Of a stretch of DNA of 31,750 nucleotides, positions 1 to 8,065 are shown piece after piece. Location: positions 1 to 31,750 of the forward strand of contig JANLPR010000001.1 in assembly GCA_031367345.1 (NCBI GenBank). Reading direction: 5' to 3'. Source of the stretch: JADKIH01 sp031367345. Lineage in GTDB: Bacteria; Bacteroidota; Bacteroidia; AKYH767-A; 2013-40CM-41-45. Each line of letters starts with the position of its first letter. The first letter of the stretch is position 1. The notes beneath the pieces are model-generated. The model was not told the origin of the DNA, did no database searches, and saw only the letters and a program-made list of their open reading frames with translations. The position numbers and the translations under genes are program-made.

Positions 1-276
1 CATGGAAAAGGAAAAGATAAACGTACCGATGGTATGGATTTCAATAGAAGCGATATGTCAATCAACCAATATTGGCCGGGCATTGTAGCGGGCGAATGGC
101 ATAACAACCATCACTTATTTCCATCAAGCGCAAGAGCAGGATTTTTAAAATATCAGATCGATTTTGCTTGGGTTTATATTTGGACGTTGCATAAAATTGG
201 TGGCATTAGCTCGTACAAAGATTCTAAACAACAATTCCGAGAGCAATACTTGGCACCATACAAGGAGAAGAAGTAG
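1..276 (+). CDS. Fatty acid desaturase, C-terminal fragment (5' truncated by window)
   Basis: The reading frame is open from the first base, so the gene begins upstream and only the last 91 residues are visible. They contain GEWHNNHH followed by LFPSS, which matches the third histidine box (HxxHH) of membrane acyl-CoA/acyl-lipid delta-9 type desaturases. That box helps bind the di-iron centre that inserts a double bond into fatty acyl chains at the membrane. The earlier two histidine boxes and the membrane segments lie outside the window. The C-terminus ends in a lysine-rich cytosolic tail, as is usual for the family. The gene is followed within about 10 nt by a 14-bp tandem repeat array. The family is clear from the histidine box; regiospecificity and substrate cannot be told. 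Confidence 0.85.
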   Translation, partial: HGKGKDKRTDGMDFNRSDMSINQYWPGIVAGEWHNNHHLFPSSARAGFLKYQIDFAWVYIWTLHKIGGISSYKDSKQQFREQYLAPYKEKK

Positions 277-286
277 GTAGGAAGGA

Positions 287-389
287 AGAATGATTAATTA
301 AGAATGATTAATTAAGAATGATTAATTAAGAATGATTAATCAAGAATGATTAATCAAGAATGATTAATCAAGAATGATTAATCAAGAAT
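287..389. repeat. 14-bp tandem repeat array, 7 copies (array 1)
   Basis: Seven head-to-tail copies of a 14-bp unit run without interruption from 287 to 384, with a five-base partial copy after them. The first three units read AGAATGATTAATTA and the last four AGAATGATTAATCA. The single T-to-C change makes TGATTAATCA, a perfect 10-bp palindrome, in each of the last four copies. The clean switch from one variant to the other suggests stepwise expansion by slippage from one end. The array lies just 3' of the desaturase gene. I see no open frame using it. Confidence 0.95.
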
Positions 390-421
390 TATGAATGAAA
401 AATTGAAACCTTAGTCATCAT

Positions 422-482
422 ATTCAATTTACTTTTGTCGTTTTATTTTACTCACCAATTACCACTCACCACTCACTTAAAT
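422..482. repeat. ~60-bp direct repeat, copy A (partner at 1802-1860)
   Basis: This stretch recurs in the same orientation at 1802-1860, on the other side of the leftward barrel gene. A 14-base block starting ATTCAATTTACTTT (422-435) and a 36-base block (447-482) match between the copies; the long block has one mismatch and the 11-base spacer between them differs. The core is built from CTCACCA/CACTCAC motifs. It is probably a dispersed intergenic repeat, not a gene part. Confidence 0.85.
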
Positions 483-490
483 GGTTTAAA

Positions 491-1744
491 TTAGTTGAGC
501 GTATAGCAGAGTAAAAAATTAAGCCTTAATACCGGCGTATCTATTCCCAAAACATCAGCCATGCCATTTGAGCGCCCCGCTCTCATTTCTATTGTTATTT
601 TTTTAATCTGTGTTCCAAAACCCAAGAGCATTCCTGCATCATTTTTTTTGGTCGAATCTATCGCCTTTCCGGAAAATTTTTTAGGAATTCCATATTGAGA
701 ATAACTTGCTTCATAACTATTTACTTCGCTCAAAGCAATGCCATAAGAGTAGCCAACATTCAAAAACCAATTTTGTTTAGTAATTGGAAATCGATAACGA
801 AGTAAAAGATTTAAATTCAAGTACGAATATTCTAATTTGGAAACGACAACCGCATTAGTAATTGCACTTGATCTAAAAAATGGATTCAAATAATCGGTAC
901 TTACTTTGTAGGAATTGTATAGGAGTTCTGTGCATAATGCCCATTTATTTCTATTACCTGCAAAACCAAATTCCGCAAAACCGCCTCCCGAAAAATTAAA
1001 TGAATTGTTATCGGTCGCTTTATCGAGGCTTTCATAATAATCCGATTTAAAATTGACAATCGTTTCTGTAGCTCCGCCAATTATTCCAATTTTCACTTTT
1101 GTTTTCTCCGATTCTGACTGATAGTTTAGCGGCTGGCCAATGCATTTGTAATAATCAATAAAAATATTTTTCAAGCTTTTTTTACTATACTCCGACGATT
1201 TTAAAACTGTTTGAATAGACGAACAATCGATTAAATACAAAACCAATTGCCCTTGATATCTTTTATTTTCTAAAAGAACACTACTCTCTTGAGGAATATA
1301 TTTTTTATAAACCAATAAATCGAACGTATTATTTGTTCGAGTATAGAATTGTTCAACTCCATATTTATTTTTATAAAAACTCAGTGATTTTTTTCCGGCA
1401 ACAAGCGTTTGAAGGAAAACAGTATCTACAAAAGTTTTAAGCTCTGCTTCACCATCCAAATTATTGATGGTACTAAAAGTAATACCCGACTTTATAATTG
1501 CACTTTCATAAATCTCATTTGCAACTCCAAATCCGTTAATATCTAAAACCGAATATGGTTTTGCATTATCGGTGTCAGACTCCTTAAACGAAATTATTCT
1601 AGGTGAATAATCCCAGTCGGTCAGATTAACAAATCCATGTACAGTATCGTTGTTCAGCTTTAGTATGTAGCCCGGCAGAAAATTATCTATACCATAACTT
1701 GAAATAGATGAAATCAAAAATGAAATCAAAAATAGTTTTTTCAT
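491..1744 (-). CDS. Putative outer-membrane beta-barrel protein with N-terminal extra domain
   Basis: The 417-residue product starts with a signal peptide (Lys-Lys, a hydrophobic stretch to about residue 16). The first ~210 residues have no family I recognise. They include a GYILKLNNDTVHGFV opening that resembles a short strand-rich domain seen in many Bacteroidota surface proteins. The second half (about 215-417) alternates polar and hydrophobic residues with many aromatics (for example YLNLNLLLRYRFP and FLNVGYSYGIAL) and ends in a strand, RLNFLLCYTLN, as expected of a PorT-like/OmpA-like 8-strand barrel. I infer an outer-membrane location; the ligand or role is unknown. The gene stands alone on the minus strand and is bracketed by the two ~60-bp direct repeats. 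A CAAAAATA at 1771-1778 gives a minus-strand TAnnTTTG match, but without a well-spaced TTG. Confidence 0.7.
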   Translation of the reverse strand: MKKLFLISFLISSISSYGIDNFLPGYILKLNNDTVHGFVNLTDWDYSPRIISFKESDTDNAKPYSVLDINGFGVANEIYESAIIKSGITFSTINNLDGEAELKTFVDTVFLQTLVAGKKSLSFYKNKYGVEQFYTRTNNTFDLLVYKKYIPQESSVLLENKRYQGQLVLYLIDCSSIQTVLKSSEYSKKSLKNIFIDYYKCIGQPLNYQSESEKTKVKIGIIGGATETIVNFKSDYYESLDKATDNNSFNFSGGGFAEFGFAGNRNKWALCTELLYNSYKVSTDYLNPFFRSSAITNAVVVSKLEYSYLNLNLLLRYRFPITKQNWFLNVGYSYGIALSEVNSYEASYSQYGIPKKFSGKAIDSTKKNDAGMLLGFGTQIKKITIEMRAGRSNGMADVLGIDTPVLRLNFLLCYTLN

Positions 1745-1801
1745 AAAAAGAATATTAATTATTTATTAATCAAAAATAAATAATGAAATCTAATTGATCA
1801 G

Positions 1802-1860
1802 ATTCAATTTACTTTGATCATTTTTTTACTCACCAATTACCACTCACCACTTACTTAAAT
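1802..1860. repeat. ~60-bp direct repeat, copy B (partner at 422-482)
   Basis: This is the second copy of the direct repeat described at 422-482, same orientation, with a 36-base block (1825-1860) that differs by one base from copy A. The two copies enclose the whole barrel gene, about 1.38 kb apart. Confidence 0.85.
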
Positions 1861-1891
1861 TAGCCACAAACTCAACCTGCATTCTCAATTA

Positions 1892-2671
1892 TCAAATTGA
1901 TTTCCTAAACTCTGCTTTTCTTTTCGACAAAAACGCATCAACTCCTTCGGTGAAATCTGAAGTCCCGAAACATTTTCCGAACTCTTCAATCTCTTGCTCG
2001 AAACCATCTACTCCTACTTCGAAATACGCATCTACACAACGAATAATACCTGCTATTGCTCGCGGTCCTTGTGCATAAATTTTATCTAAGATCTCGTTTA
2101 CTTTAATCATCAACTGATCTGGTGTAGTAACATGATTTACTAATCCGAGCAACTTCGCTTCTTCGGCGCCAATCATATCGGCTGTCATTAATAACTCCAT
2201 GGCTTTGCCTTTACCCACAAGTTGAACCAAACGCTGCGTACCTGCATAACCTGGAATCAATCCCAACTTTACTTCAGGCTGACCAAACTTTGCATTGTCT
2301 GACGCTACTCGCAAATGACAACTCATCGCCAACTCGCATCCACCACCCAAAGCAAAACCGTTAACAGCAGCTATCACCGGCTTCGAACAAAGTTCGATCG
2401 ATTTAAAAATTACTTGTCCATCGGCTGCTAATTTTTTCCCTTCTTCAATTGTATATTTCGAAAATTCTGAAATGTCAGCACCAGCAACAAATGCTTTCGT
2501 TCCGCTACCGGTAATTATTATTCCATACACGCTAGAATCTTTTTCTGCTGTGGCCACTGCTCTACCAATCTCCTGGATCGTATCGTAATTCAGCGCATTT
2601 AATTTGTCAGGTCGATTAACAGTAATAATGCATGTATGATTTTTATTTTCACTGAGAATATTTGTGTACAT
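1892..2671 (-). CDS. Enoyl-CoA hydratase/isomerase (crotonase family)
   Basis: At 259 residues the product has the normal length for a single-domain crotonase. The oxyanion-hole segments are present: FVAGADISEF (61-70) and GFALGGGCELAM (105-116). The two catalytic glutamates of classical enoyl-CoA hydratases align with E113 (GGGCEL) and E133 (GQPEVKLGLIPG). The GYAGTQRL stretch and the C-terminal CoA-binding helices follow. It should hydrate trans-2-enoyl-CoA thioesters to 3-hydroxyacyl-CoA in the cytosol, as in beta-oxidation or branched-chain amino acid breakdown. It starts 9 nt after the stop of the cobalamin-binding gene, so the two are almost certainly co-transcribed. That points to propionate, branched-chain or related CoA metabolism, though the exact substrate cannot be read from sequence. 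Confidence 0.92.
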   Translation of the reverse strand: MYTNILSENKNHTCIITVNRPDKLNALNYDTIQEIGRAVATAEKDSSVYGIIITGSGTKAFVAGADISEFSKYTIEEGKKLAADGQVIFKSIELCSKPVIAAVNGFALGGGCELAMSCHLRVASDNAKFGQPEVKLGLIPGYAGTQRLVQLVGKGKAMELLMTADMIGAEEAKLLGLVNHVTTPDQLMIKVNEILDKIYAQGPRAIAGIIRCVDAYFEVGVDGFEQEIEEFGKCFGTSDFTEGVDAFLSKRKAEFRKSI

Positions 2672-2680
2672 AGCTTTCGA

Positions 2681-3097
2681 TTAAATATGAATGTCTTTTC
2701 TTTTGTGCTCTACTTCTGCTTTAATATAAGCGATGATCTCTTTTGTATCTGTTCCAGGAGCAAATAATTTTCCGCATCCCATTTCACTCAGCTTCTTCAT
2801 ATCGTCGGCAGGAATAATACCTCCGCCGGTAAGCAGTACATTGTCTAATTTTTTTTCTTTCATCATCTGAATAATCTTAGGGAAAACGGTCATGTGCGCT
2901 CCCGAAAGAATACTTACGCCAATCACATCCACATCTTCTTGCAAAGCCGCATTCACTACCATTTCCGGAGTTTGACGTAAACCGGTATAAATAACTTCCA
3001 TTCCGGCATCACGAAGAAAAGAGGCAATTACTTTTGCACCACGGTCGTGACCATCAAGTCCGACCTTAGCTATTAAAACACGTATTGGACGATTCAT
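2681..3097 (-). CDS. Stand-alone cobalamin (B12)-binding subunit of an acyl-CoA mutase
   Basis: The 138-residue protein is a complete B12-binding Rossmann domain with the base-off/His-on signature: DGHDRG (D15, H17, G20), SIL (S62, L64) and GGG (91-93). It closely resembles the C-terminal domain of methylmalonyl-CoA mutase and the small subunits of isobutyryl-, ethylmalonyl- or 2-hydroxyisobutyryl-CoA mutases. These carry adenosylcobalamin and rearrange the acyl-CoA carbon skeleton together with a TIM-barrel large subunit. No large subunit is encoded in this window, so the partner must lie elsewhere. The gene leads a two-gene unit with the downstream crotonase. A perfect -7 box (TATATTTG) is seen at 3181-3188. 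Family assignment is firm; the substrate is not. Confidence 0.9.
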   Translation of the reverse strand: MNRPIRVLIAKVGLDGHDRGAKVIASFLRDAGMEVIYTGLRQTPEMVVNAALQEDVDVIGVSILSGAHMTVFPKIIQMMKEKKLDNVLLTGGGIIPADDMKKLSEMGCGKLFAPGTDTKEIIAYIKAEVEHKRKDIHI

Positions 3098-3180
3098 TCG
3101 TTTATCAATTTAATTTTGAACTAACTATTATCGAAAAATAGTTTTCTCATTTTTCAACTTCAGCGCGCACTGTTTGCTTG

Positions 3181-3188
3181 CAAATATA
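3181..3188 (-). promoter_or_regulatory. Candidate -7 box (TATATTTG) for the B12-binding/crotonase unit
   Basis: On the minus strand this reads TATATTTG, an exact TAnnTTTG match, 83 nt before the start codon of the cobalamin-binding gene. I do not find a correctly spaced TTG upstream, so support is partial. A 7-bp inverted repeat (AACTATT 3123-3129, AATAGTT 3137-3143) would lie in the leader. Confidence 0.35.
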
Positions 3189-3219
3189 CGATTGCGAACA
3201 TAGAAAAAACCATTCTATT

Positions 3220-6200
3220 CTAAGCCACAATCGGCAATGAAACTACAAACGAACTCCCTTTTCCATCTTCCGAAATAAACGTAATCGTGCCGCCCGACTG
3301 ATCGATCAGGTCTTTCGCCATGGCCAAACCTAAACCCATTCCGCTCGATTTAGTAGTGAAATTAGGAACAAATATCAGTACTTTTTTATTATCAGGTATT
3401 CCAATACCATTGTCAGAAATAGTAATTTGAATATCATTACTTGTTTTTATACTATCAATCGTAATTTCGCCTTTGCGATCATCGGGAATAGACTGAAGCG
3501 CATTTTTAAGGATATTAGAAAAGACACGATTCAGATAATCTTTATCGGCCAGCACTTTTTCACCGTTACCTTTTACAGTAATTGTGAGCTCAGGAATTTC
3601 ACGGTACAGATCAACTAAAGGAAGTAATACATCATCTGTATTAAGAAGCGCAGGACTGGCTTGCGGCATTTTGGCGAAATCGGAAAAGGCAGTGGCAATA
3701 TTCGAGAGCGTATCTATTTGCTGAATGAGTGTATCGGAAATTCTATTTACAAATTCGCGATCTTTTTCGTTTTGATGTTGTAACGTTCGTTGCAGATGTT
3801 GCACAGAAAGTTTCATCGGCGTCAGCGGATTTTTAATTTCATGCGCTACTTGTTTGGCCATTTCACGCCATGCCATTTCGCGTTCGCTACGGGCCAATTT
3901 ATCGGCACTGATCGCTAACTCTTCCAGCATTCGATTGTATTCATGCACCAATTGTCCGATCTCATCTTTTCGTGCATATTCAATTTTTTCGTTGATAGAA
4001 CCCAAGCGTACATTCGACATTTTCTCTTGAATAAGTAATAGCGGCTTGGTGATACGCGAAGAAATAATCACCGTTACCAAAACAGCTATCGCTAATAAGA
4101 AAACGTAAATATTAAGCAACGCCGATAAAAATCCAGTAACTTCTCTATTCAGCTCATTTTGTTTTTCAAAGTAAGGCAAACTTAAATAGGCTTTTACTAC
4201 ACCGTTACGATCGGTTACCGGAGCATAGGCAGAAATAAAATTAAGATTACCGGCGCTTTCAGGATGAATGTACTGAGTAAGCTGGTTTTGTTTTATTTCA
4301 AAATAAGCTTCAGGATTCATTCGACGGCTAATGATATTTTGATCGTATATTTTTGGTTGAGAGGAAAATAAAAGTTCTCCGCCGGCATCGAAAAGATTGA
4401 AGTCGATATTCGTACTATTCACGATACGACTTAATAAATCGCTTAAGCCGTCAGTATTATTAACATTCAAAACCGGAACAGCTTGTTCGGTAATTAAAAA
4501 CCATAATGCATTGACTTGATCAGAAATACTTTTCCGTTCATCATTTTGATATTTCTTATCGATGTAAATAACAGTTCCGGTTCCTACCAAAATAAAGCTC
4601 AAGACAACTACCAGTACCACTGAAACTTGAATTCTTCGAGTAAGATTCCAAGAAAATTTTTGATCGGAGAAAAGAATAAAGGAGAGAATGAAAATAATAA
4701 AAGAACAAATGCCAATAAAACCAAACATCCAGGAAAAAAGTGTAAGTAAAGTGAAAATTGTTTCTTTAGGTTTACTTACGACAATAATTGAGTTTGCATT
4801 TAGTTTATAAACGAGATGAGTATAATCATGCGAATCGACAAACGTAAATTCGTCGTTGGTATTAACAAAATCTTTATCTCTAAGTGAATAAGTAAAACTT
4901 CCGTATTCGTAGATCAGCGAATTGTCGCTATAGCGTGCAATTGAGTATTCGGCAGGAAGAACATTATCGCCGGAATTTCCGCTTATAAATAATTCCGGAA
5001 ATCCTTCTTTGGTTTGCAGAAAACGTGCAGTTAATAAAATGACAATTGTACTCGACGATTTATCAGATTGATTTGGATGAATGAATGAAATGTATGTGTA
5101 TGTTCCATTGTCGTTATTTAGAAAATATAAGTCTTTACCGGAAGTGTACTTACCTTTCACTGCAAGTTTTCTAAGATAATCCAACGACGGAAGATCCTTC
5201 TTTAAAAGAGAATCTTTTTCAGAATAAGAATAAATTTCAATTTCAAAGCGCGCGAGATATCCGTTAAGATATTTCTGTGTAATGTAATCTGCTATATCGT
5301 TATTCTTGTTGGACAGCTTCACAACAGAAGTATCGCTTTCAAGTTTTTTCTTTACTTCATCGATGAGATATTCCGCCACATGATCTTGTCGGGCACTAAT
5401 TTTTTGTGCTAATAATTTCCGGTCTTCATGTTCTTTGAATTTATTTAATTCATTCAAGTTAACAGAAGCATAAACAGAACAAAGTGCAATGGCAATCCAT
5501 GCTTGCCCTGTATAAATTTTATGTCCACTAAAATACTTGATAAGCGAAGCAACAAAAAACAAAAACGTAATAATAAGTATAGCAATTCCTACAAACGCCC
5601 AAATACTAAAACGACTCATTTCTAGAGGAGAATTTACATCGAATGATATTTGCGAATTGAGAATTATTCCGGTAATGAGTAAATGAAAAGTATAACCGAT
5701 AATAAAAACGATAACGACTAAAATAGTTTTTACAAAAAAATGTAGCCTCTTTTTTTCTACAACATCATATAAATTGATGGCGATAAGCAAAAAGAACAAT
5801 GAATTAATGAGTAAGTCGCCAAGTGAGTTGAAGTAAAAAGAGGAAGCATACAACTGCGGGTTAAAAATGGGGAGTTTATAAAGTTCGTCGGGGATTTTAT
5901 AAATAAGAAGTGCCGTTCTAAATACTAGCGTTAAACCAAGTAATACAACAGAAAATAGAATTGATCTTCTAAAAGCATTTCTAATAATTAAATGAAAAGC
6001 AATAACCGATAAGAAGAGTGCCAATAAATACAAAACTTGGAGCACTTTACTATCTTTATCGAAATTTGAATCGTAGGTTAATTGAAAAACCGGTTCACCA
6101 TTCGGTAAGTGAAAGTTGATTCCTTTTTGATTAGAAACAGATATGGAAGCAGGCAAGTCAAGTGCCGGATTAAAATCATTTATCAGATATTTATTTTGGT

Positions 6201-6645
6201 AGTCGTAATTGTGTCGCAATAAAATTAATCCGGCATATTTTAATTTCCCTTTCTGAATAGAAAAAGTCTGAAAATCGCCATTAGGAAGAGAAAGGATTTT
6301 TCCGTCGCCGTTAGTAAAAATTTTATTTGCAGCAACAACCGGTTCGTTGTCCGACCAATAGATTAATTTATTATTTCTGGCAATATAAAAGCTAAAGCCA
6401 AGTTTTTCGAAACCGCTGTGTAAAAAGAAATTATGATATTCATCTTCTGTTTGCAGTTTCTTTAACTCCTCTAATGCAGAAGACATTTGAGAATTAAGAT
6501 CGGCTAATTTTTTTTCGCTTTTATAAATTGTTTCAGAGGCATCCGATAAAAATCGATGTTGTAAAAATTCGGCCGATGCGGCAAATAATATGGCAACAAT
6601 TAAAAGTAAGAATCCATTACGAAAAGTTTTCTGAGATAATATCAT
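3220..6645 (-). CDS. NtrY-like membrane sensor histidine kinase, large
   Basis: At 1141 residues this is a long sensor kinase. A membrane segment at about 10-27 is followed by an extracytoplasmic stretch to ~200, a cluster of about six helices (201-395), a second extracytoplasmic domain (~400-625), helices at 629-660 and 672-695, a third sensor region (~700-835) and a last helix (839-861). A HAMP domain (~862-912) joins it to the kinase core. The H-box VAHEIKNPLTP places the phospho-acceptor at H935, the N-box NILKNAL at 1044-1050, G1 DNGIGI at D1078, the F-box FVPNFTTKSSG at 1092-1102 and G2 GMGLGLAMA at 1102-1110, so the enzyme looks intact. WREMAKQVAHEIKNPLTPMK is typical of the NtrY/PAS-less group. 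Its start overlaps the purN stop by 4 nt (ATGA). No response regulator lies nearby. The signal is unknown; the family is certain. Confidence 0.9.
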   Translation of the reverse strand: MILSQKTFRNGFLLLIVAILFAASAEFLQHRFLSDASETIYKSEKKLADLNSQMSSALEELKKLQTEDEYHNFFLHSGFEKLGFSFYIARNNKLIYWSDNEPVVAANKIFTNGDGKILSLPNGDFQTFSIQKGKLKYAGLILLRHNYDYQNKYLINDFNPALDLPASISVSNQKGINFHLPNGEPVFQLTYDSNFDKDSKVLQVLYLLALFLSVIAFHLIIRNAFRRSILFSVVLLGLTLVFRTALLIYKIPDELYKLPIFNPQLYASSFYFNSLGDLLINSLFFLLIAINLYDVVEKKRLHFFVKTILVVIVFIIGYTFHLLITGIILNSQISFDVNSPLEMSRFSIWAFVGIAILIITFLFFVASLIKYFSGHKIYTGQAWIAIALCSVYASVNLNELNKFKEHEDRKLLAQKISARQDHVAEYLIDEVKKKLESDTSVVKLSNKNNDIADYITQKYLNGYLARFEIEIYSYSEKDSLLKKDLPSLDYLRKLAVKGKYTSGKDLYFLNNDNGTYTYISFIHPNQSDKSSSTIVILLTARFLQTKEGFPELFISGNSGDNVLPAEYSIARYSDNSLIYEYGSFTYSLRDKDFVNTNDEFTFVDSHDYTHLVYKLNANSIIVVSKPKETIFTLLTLFSWMFGFIGICSFIIFILSFILFSDQKFSWNLTRRIQVSVVLVVVLSFILVGTGTVIYIDKKYQNDERKSISDQVNALWFLITEQAVPVLNVNNTDGLSDLLSRIVNSTNIDFNLFDAGGELLFSSQPKIYDQNIISRRMNPEAYFEIKQNQLTQYIHPESAGNLNFISAYAPVTDRNGVVKAYLSLPYFEKQNELNREVTGFLSALLNIYVFLLAIAVLVTVIISSRITKPLLLIQEKMSNVRLGSINEKIEYARKDEIGQLVHEYNRMLEELAISADKLARSEREMAWREMAKQVAHEIKNPLTPMKLSVQHLQRTLQHQNEKDREFVNRISDTLIQQIDTLSNIATAFSDFAKMPQASPALLNTDDVLLPLVDLYREIPELTITVKGNGEKVLADKDYLNRVFSNILKNALQSIPDDRKGEITIDSIKTSNDIQITISDNGIGIPDNKKVLIFVPNFTTKSSGMGLGLAMAKDLIDQSGGTITFISEDGKGSSFVVSLPIVA

Positions 6646-7223
6646 CGGCTAATAAGAGGAGATAAAATTGTTTTTTCAATAACAACCGGAAAATAGGAAT
6701 ATTCAAGTTGATGAATTTTATTGGCAAGATCTAGAGGAGAATCATTTTTATCGACACAACATGCCGCTTGAAAAATAATTTCCCCTTCATCAAATTTTTC
6801 GTTTACATGATGAATGGTGATTCCGCTTATCGGACTTTTAAAAGCAATAACATGCTCATGAACTTTATTGCCATAAAAGCCTTTCCCTCCGTGATAAGGA
6901 AGCAAAGCCGGATGAATATTTATTATTTTTCCGAGAAATGCTAGTATAAGTTTTTCAGGGACCAACAAAAGGAACCCAGCCAAAACGATATGATCGATCT
7001 GGTATTCGTGTAAAATATCAATCACTTTTGAAGCAGCGAAAAAGTCTTGTTTTGAAAAAACTACAACAGGAATACCAAGTCGTACAGCTCTGTCGATAAC
7101 CCCTGCATTTTGATTATTGGTAACAATCAAAGAGACATGAATTTGCTTACTGTCGAGAAAATAGTCCGCAATATTCTCTGCATTAGAGCCGGAACCGGAA
7201 GCAAAAATAGCAAGGTTAACCAT
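6642..7223 (-). CDS. purN: Phosphoribosylglycinamide formyltransferase
   Basis: This 193-residue protein catalyses the third step of de novo purine synthesis, moving a formyl group from 10-formyltetrahydrofolate to GAR in the cytosol. The N-terminal nucleotide loop FASGSGSNAENI (7-18) is present. The catalytic triad is visible as N102 and H104 in INIHPALLPY and D145 in NEKFDEGEII, corresponding to N106, H108 and D144 of the E. coli enzyme. The length is slightly short of the usual 200-210 but nothing essential is missing. It is the first gene of a leftward pair and is translationally coupled to the large sensor kinase through an ATGA overlap, an unusual partner for purN. A TACATTTG box lies only 8 nt before its ATG. 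Confidence 0.93.
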   Translation of the reverse strand: MVNLAIFASGSGSNAENIADYFLDSKQIHVSLIVTNNQNAGVIDRAVRLGIPVVVFSKQDFFAASKVIDILHEYQIDHIVLAGFLLLVPEKLILAFLGKIINIHPALLPYHGGKGFYGNKVHEHVIAFKSPISGITIHHVNEKFDEGEIIFQAACCVDKNDSPLDLANKIHQLEYSYFPVVIEKTILSPLISR

Positions 7224-7231
7224 AGGAAGAA

Positions 7232-7239
7232 CAAATGTA
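7232..7239 (-). promoter_or_regulatory. Candidate -7 box (TACATTTG) for purN
   Basis: The minus strand reads TACATTTG, an exact TAnnTTTG match, 8 nt ahead of the purN ATG, which would give a nearly leaderless transcript. No TTG with 17-20 nt spacing is seen upstream, so this may be chance in AT-rich DNA. Confidence 0.3.
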
Positions 7240-7392
7240 CATTTATCTAAATAAGATTATTTTTAAATTCTAAAAAATCTGAGCTATTATTTTCATTACT
7301 TTGGCGAAATGTAGAGTATATTCAGCAAGTAATTAAATAGCTGAAAAAGAACATATAAAAAAATAATTTTTAAACCACTAAGCAACCCGGTT

Positions 7393-8040
7393 ATGTCGCT
7401 AAATCCCATCCTACAGTATTTCGTACCTAAAGATCGTAAATTCTACCCTTTGTTTGAGCAGGCATCTGCAAATTTAGTAGCCATTTCGAAAGTACTTGTT
7501 GAAGCACTTACTACACCTTCAATGGAAAAAAGACTGGTGTATATTCGTGAAATAGAAAAACTGGAGCACGTGGGTGATGATATTACACACACTATTTTTT
7601 CAGAAGTGAGCACAACATTTATAACACCATTCGACCGAGAAGACATACAGCGTTTAGCATCGGCAATGGATGATATCATCGATTACATTCACGGATCTGC
7701 CAAGAGAATTGAGCTTTACAAAGTAGATACCATTCATCCTTCTATGATCAAATTAGCTGAGCTTATTTTGCAATCGGCTGAAGAGATCAACAAGGCTATT
7801 TGTGGTTTACGTAATATGAAGAATCTTATCAAAATTAAAGAGTCGTTAGTACGAGTAAATAGTTTAGAAAACCATGCCGACGATATTTTTGATAATGCCG
7901 TAGCTCGCTTATTTGAAGACGAAAAAGATGCGATCCAGATTATCAAGATTAAAGAAGTGTTATCTGCGTTAGAGACCGCAACAGATAAATGCGAAGACGT
8001 AGCCAATGTAATTGAATCGGTGATTGTAAAACAAGCTTAA
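7393..8040 (+). CDS. DUF47 / PhoU-like phosphate transport accessory protein
   Basis: The 215-residue, all-helical protein has the PhoU-like pattern of paired acidic metal-binding motifs: EKLEHVGDDI (about 55-64), SAMDDIIDYI, ENHADDIFDNA and DKCEDVANVIE near the C-terminus. The opening MSLNPILQYFVPKDRKFYPLFEQ is typical of the TIGR00153/DUF47 group, which is encoded with Pit-type phosphate transporters and thought to control them or metal-phosphate binding at the membrane's inner face. The pit gene starts 25 nt downstream, which supports that pairing and a shared transcript. A TTACTTTG (7296-7303), one base from the -7 consensus, lies about 90 nt upstream but lacks a spaced TTG. Confidence 0.92.
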   Translation: MSLNPILQYFVPKDRKFYPLFEQASANLVAISKVLVEALTTPSMEKRLVYIREIEKLEHVGDDITHTIFSEVSTTFITPFDREDIQRLASAMDDIIDYIHGSAKRIELYKVDTIHPSMIKLAELILQSAEEINKAICGLRNMKNLIKIKESLVRVNSLENHADDIFDNAVARLFEDEKDAIQIIKIKEVLSALETATDKCEDVANVIESVIVKQA

Positions 8041-8065
8041 TAATTAAAATTTATTTCATTCGATT

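Noticed and set aside
287..389. CRISPR-like array
   Set aside because: The units are 14 bp with no spacers between them and no cas genes nearby; both arrays are simple tandem repeats.
3427..3618. Plus-strand 63-residue frame inside the kinase gene
   Set aside because: It is antisense to the intact ATPase domain and has no start signal or family.
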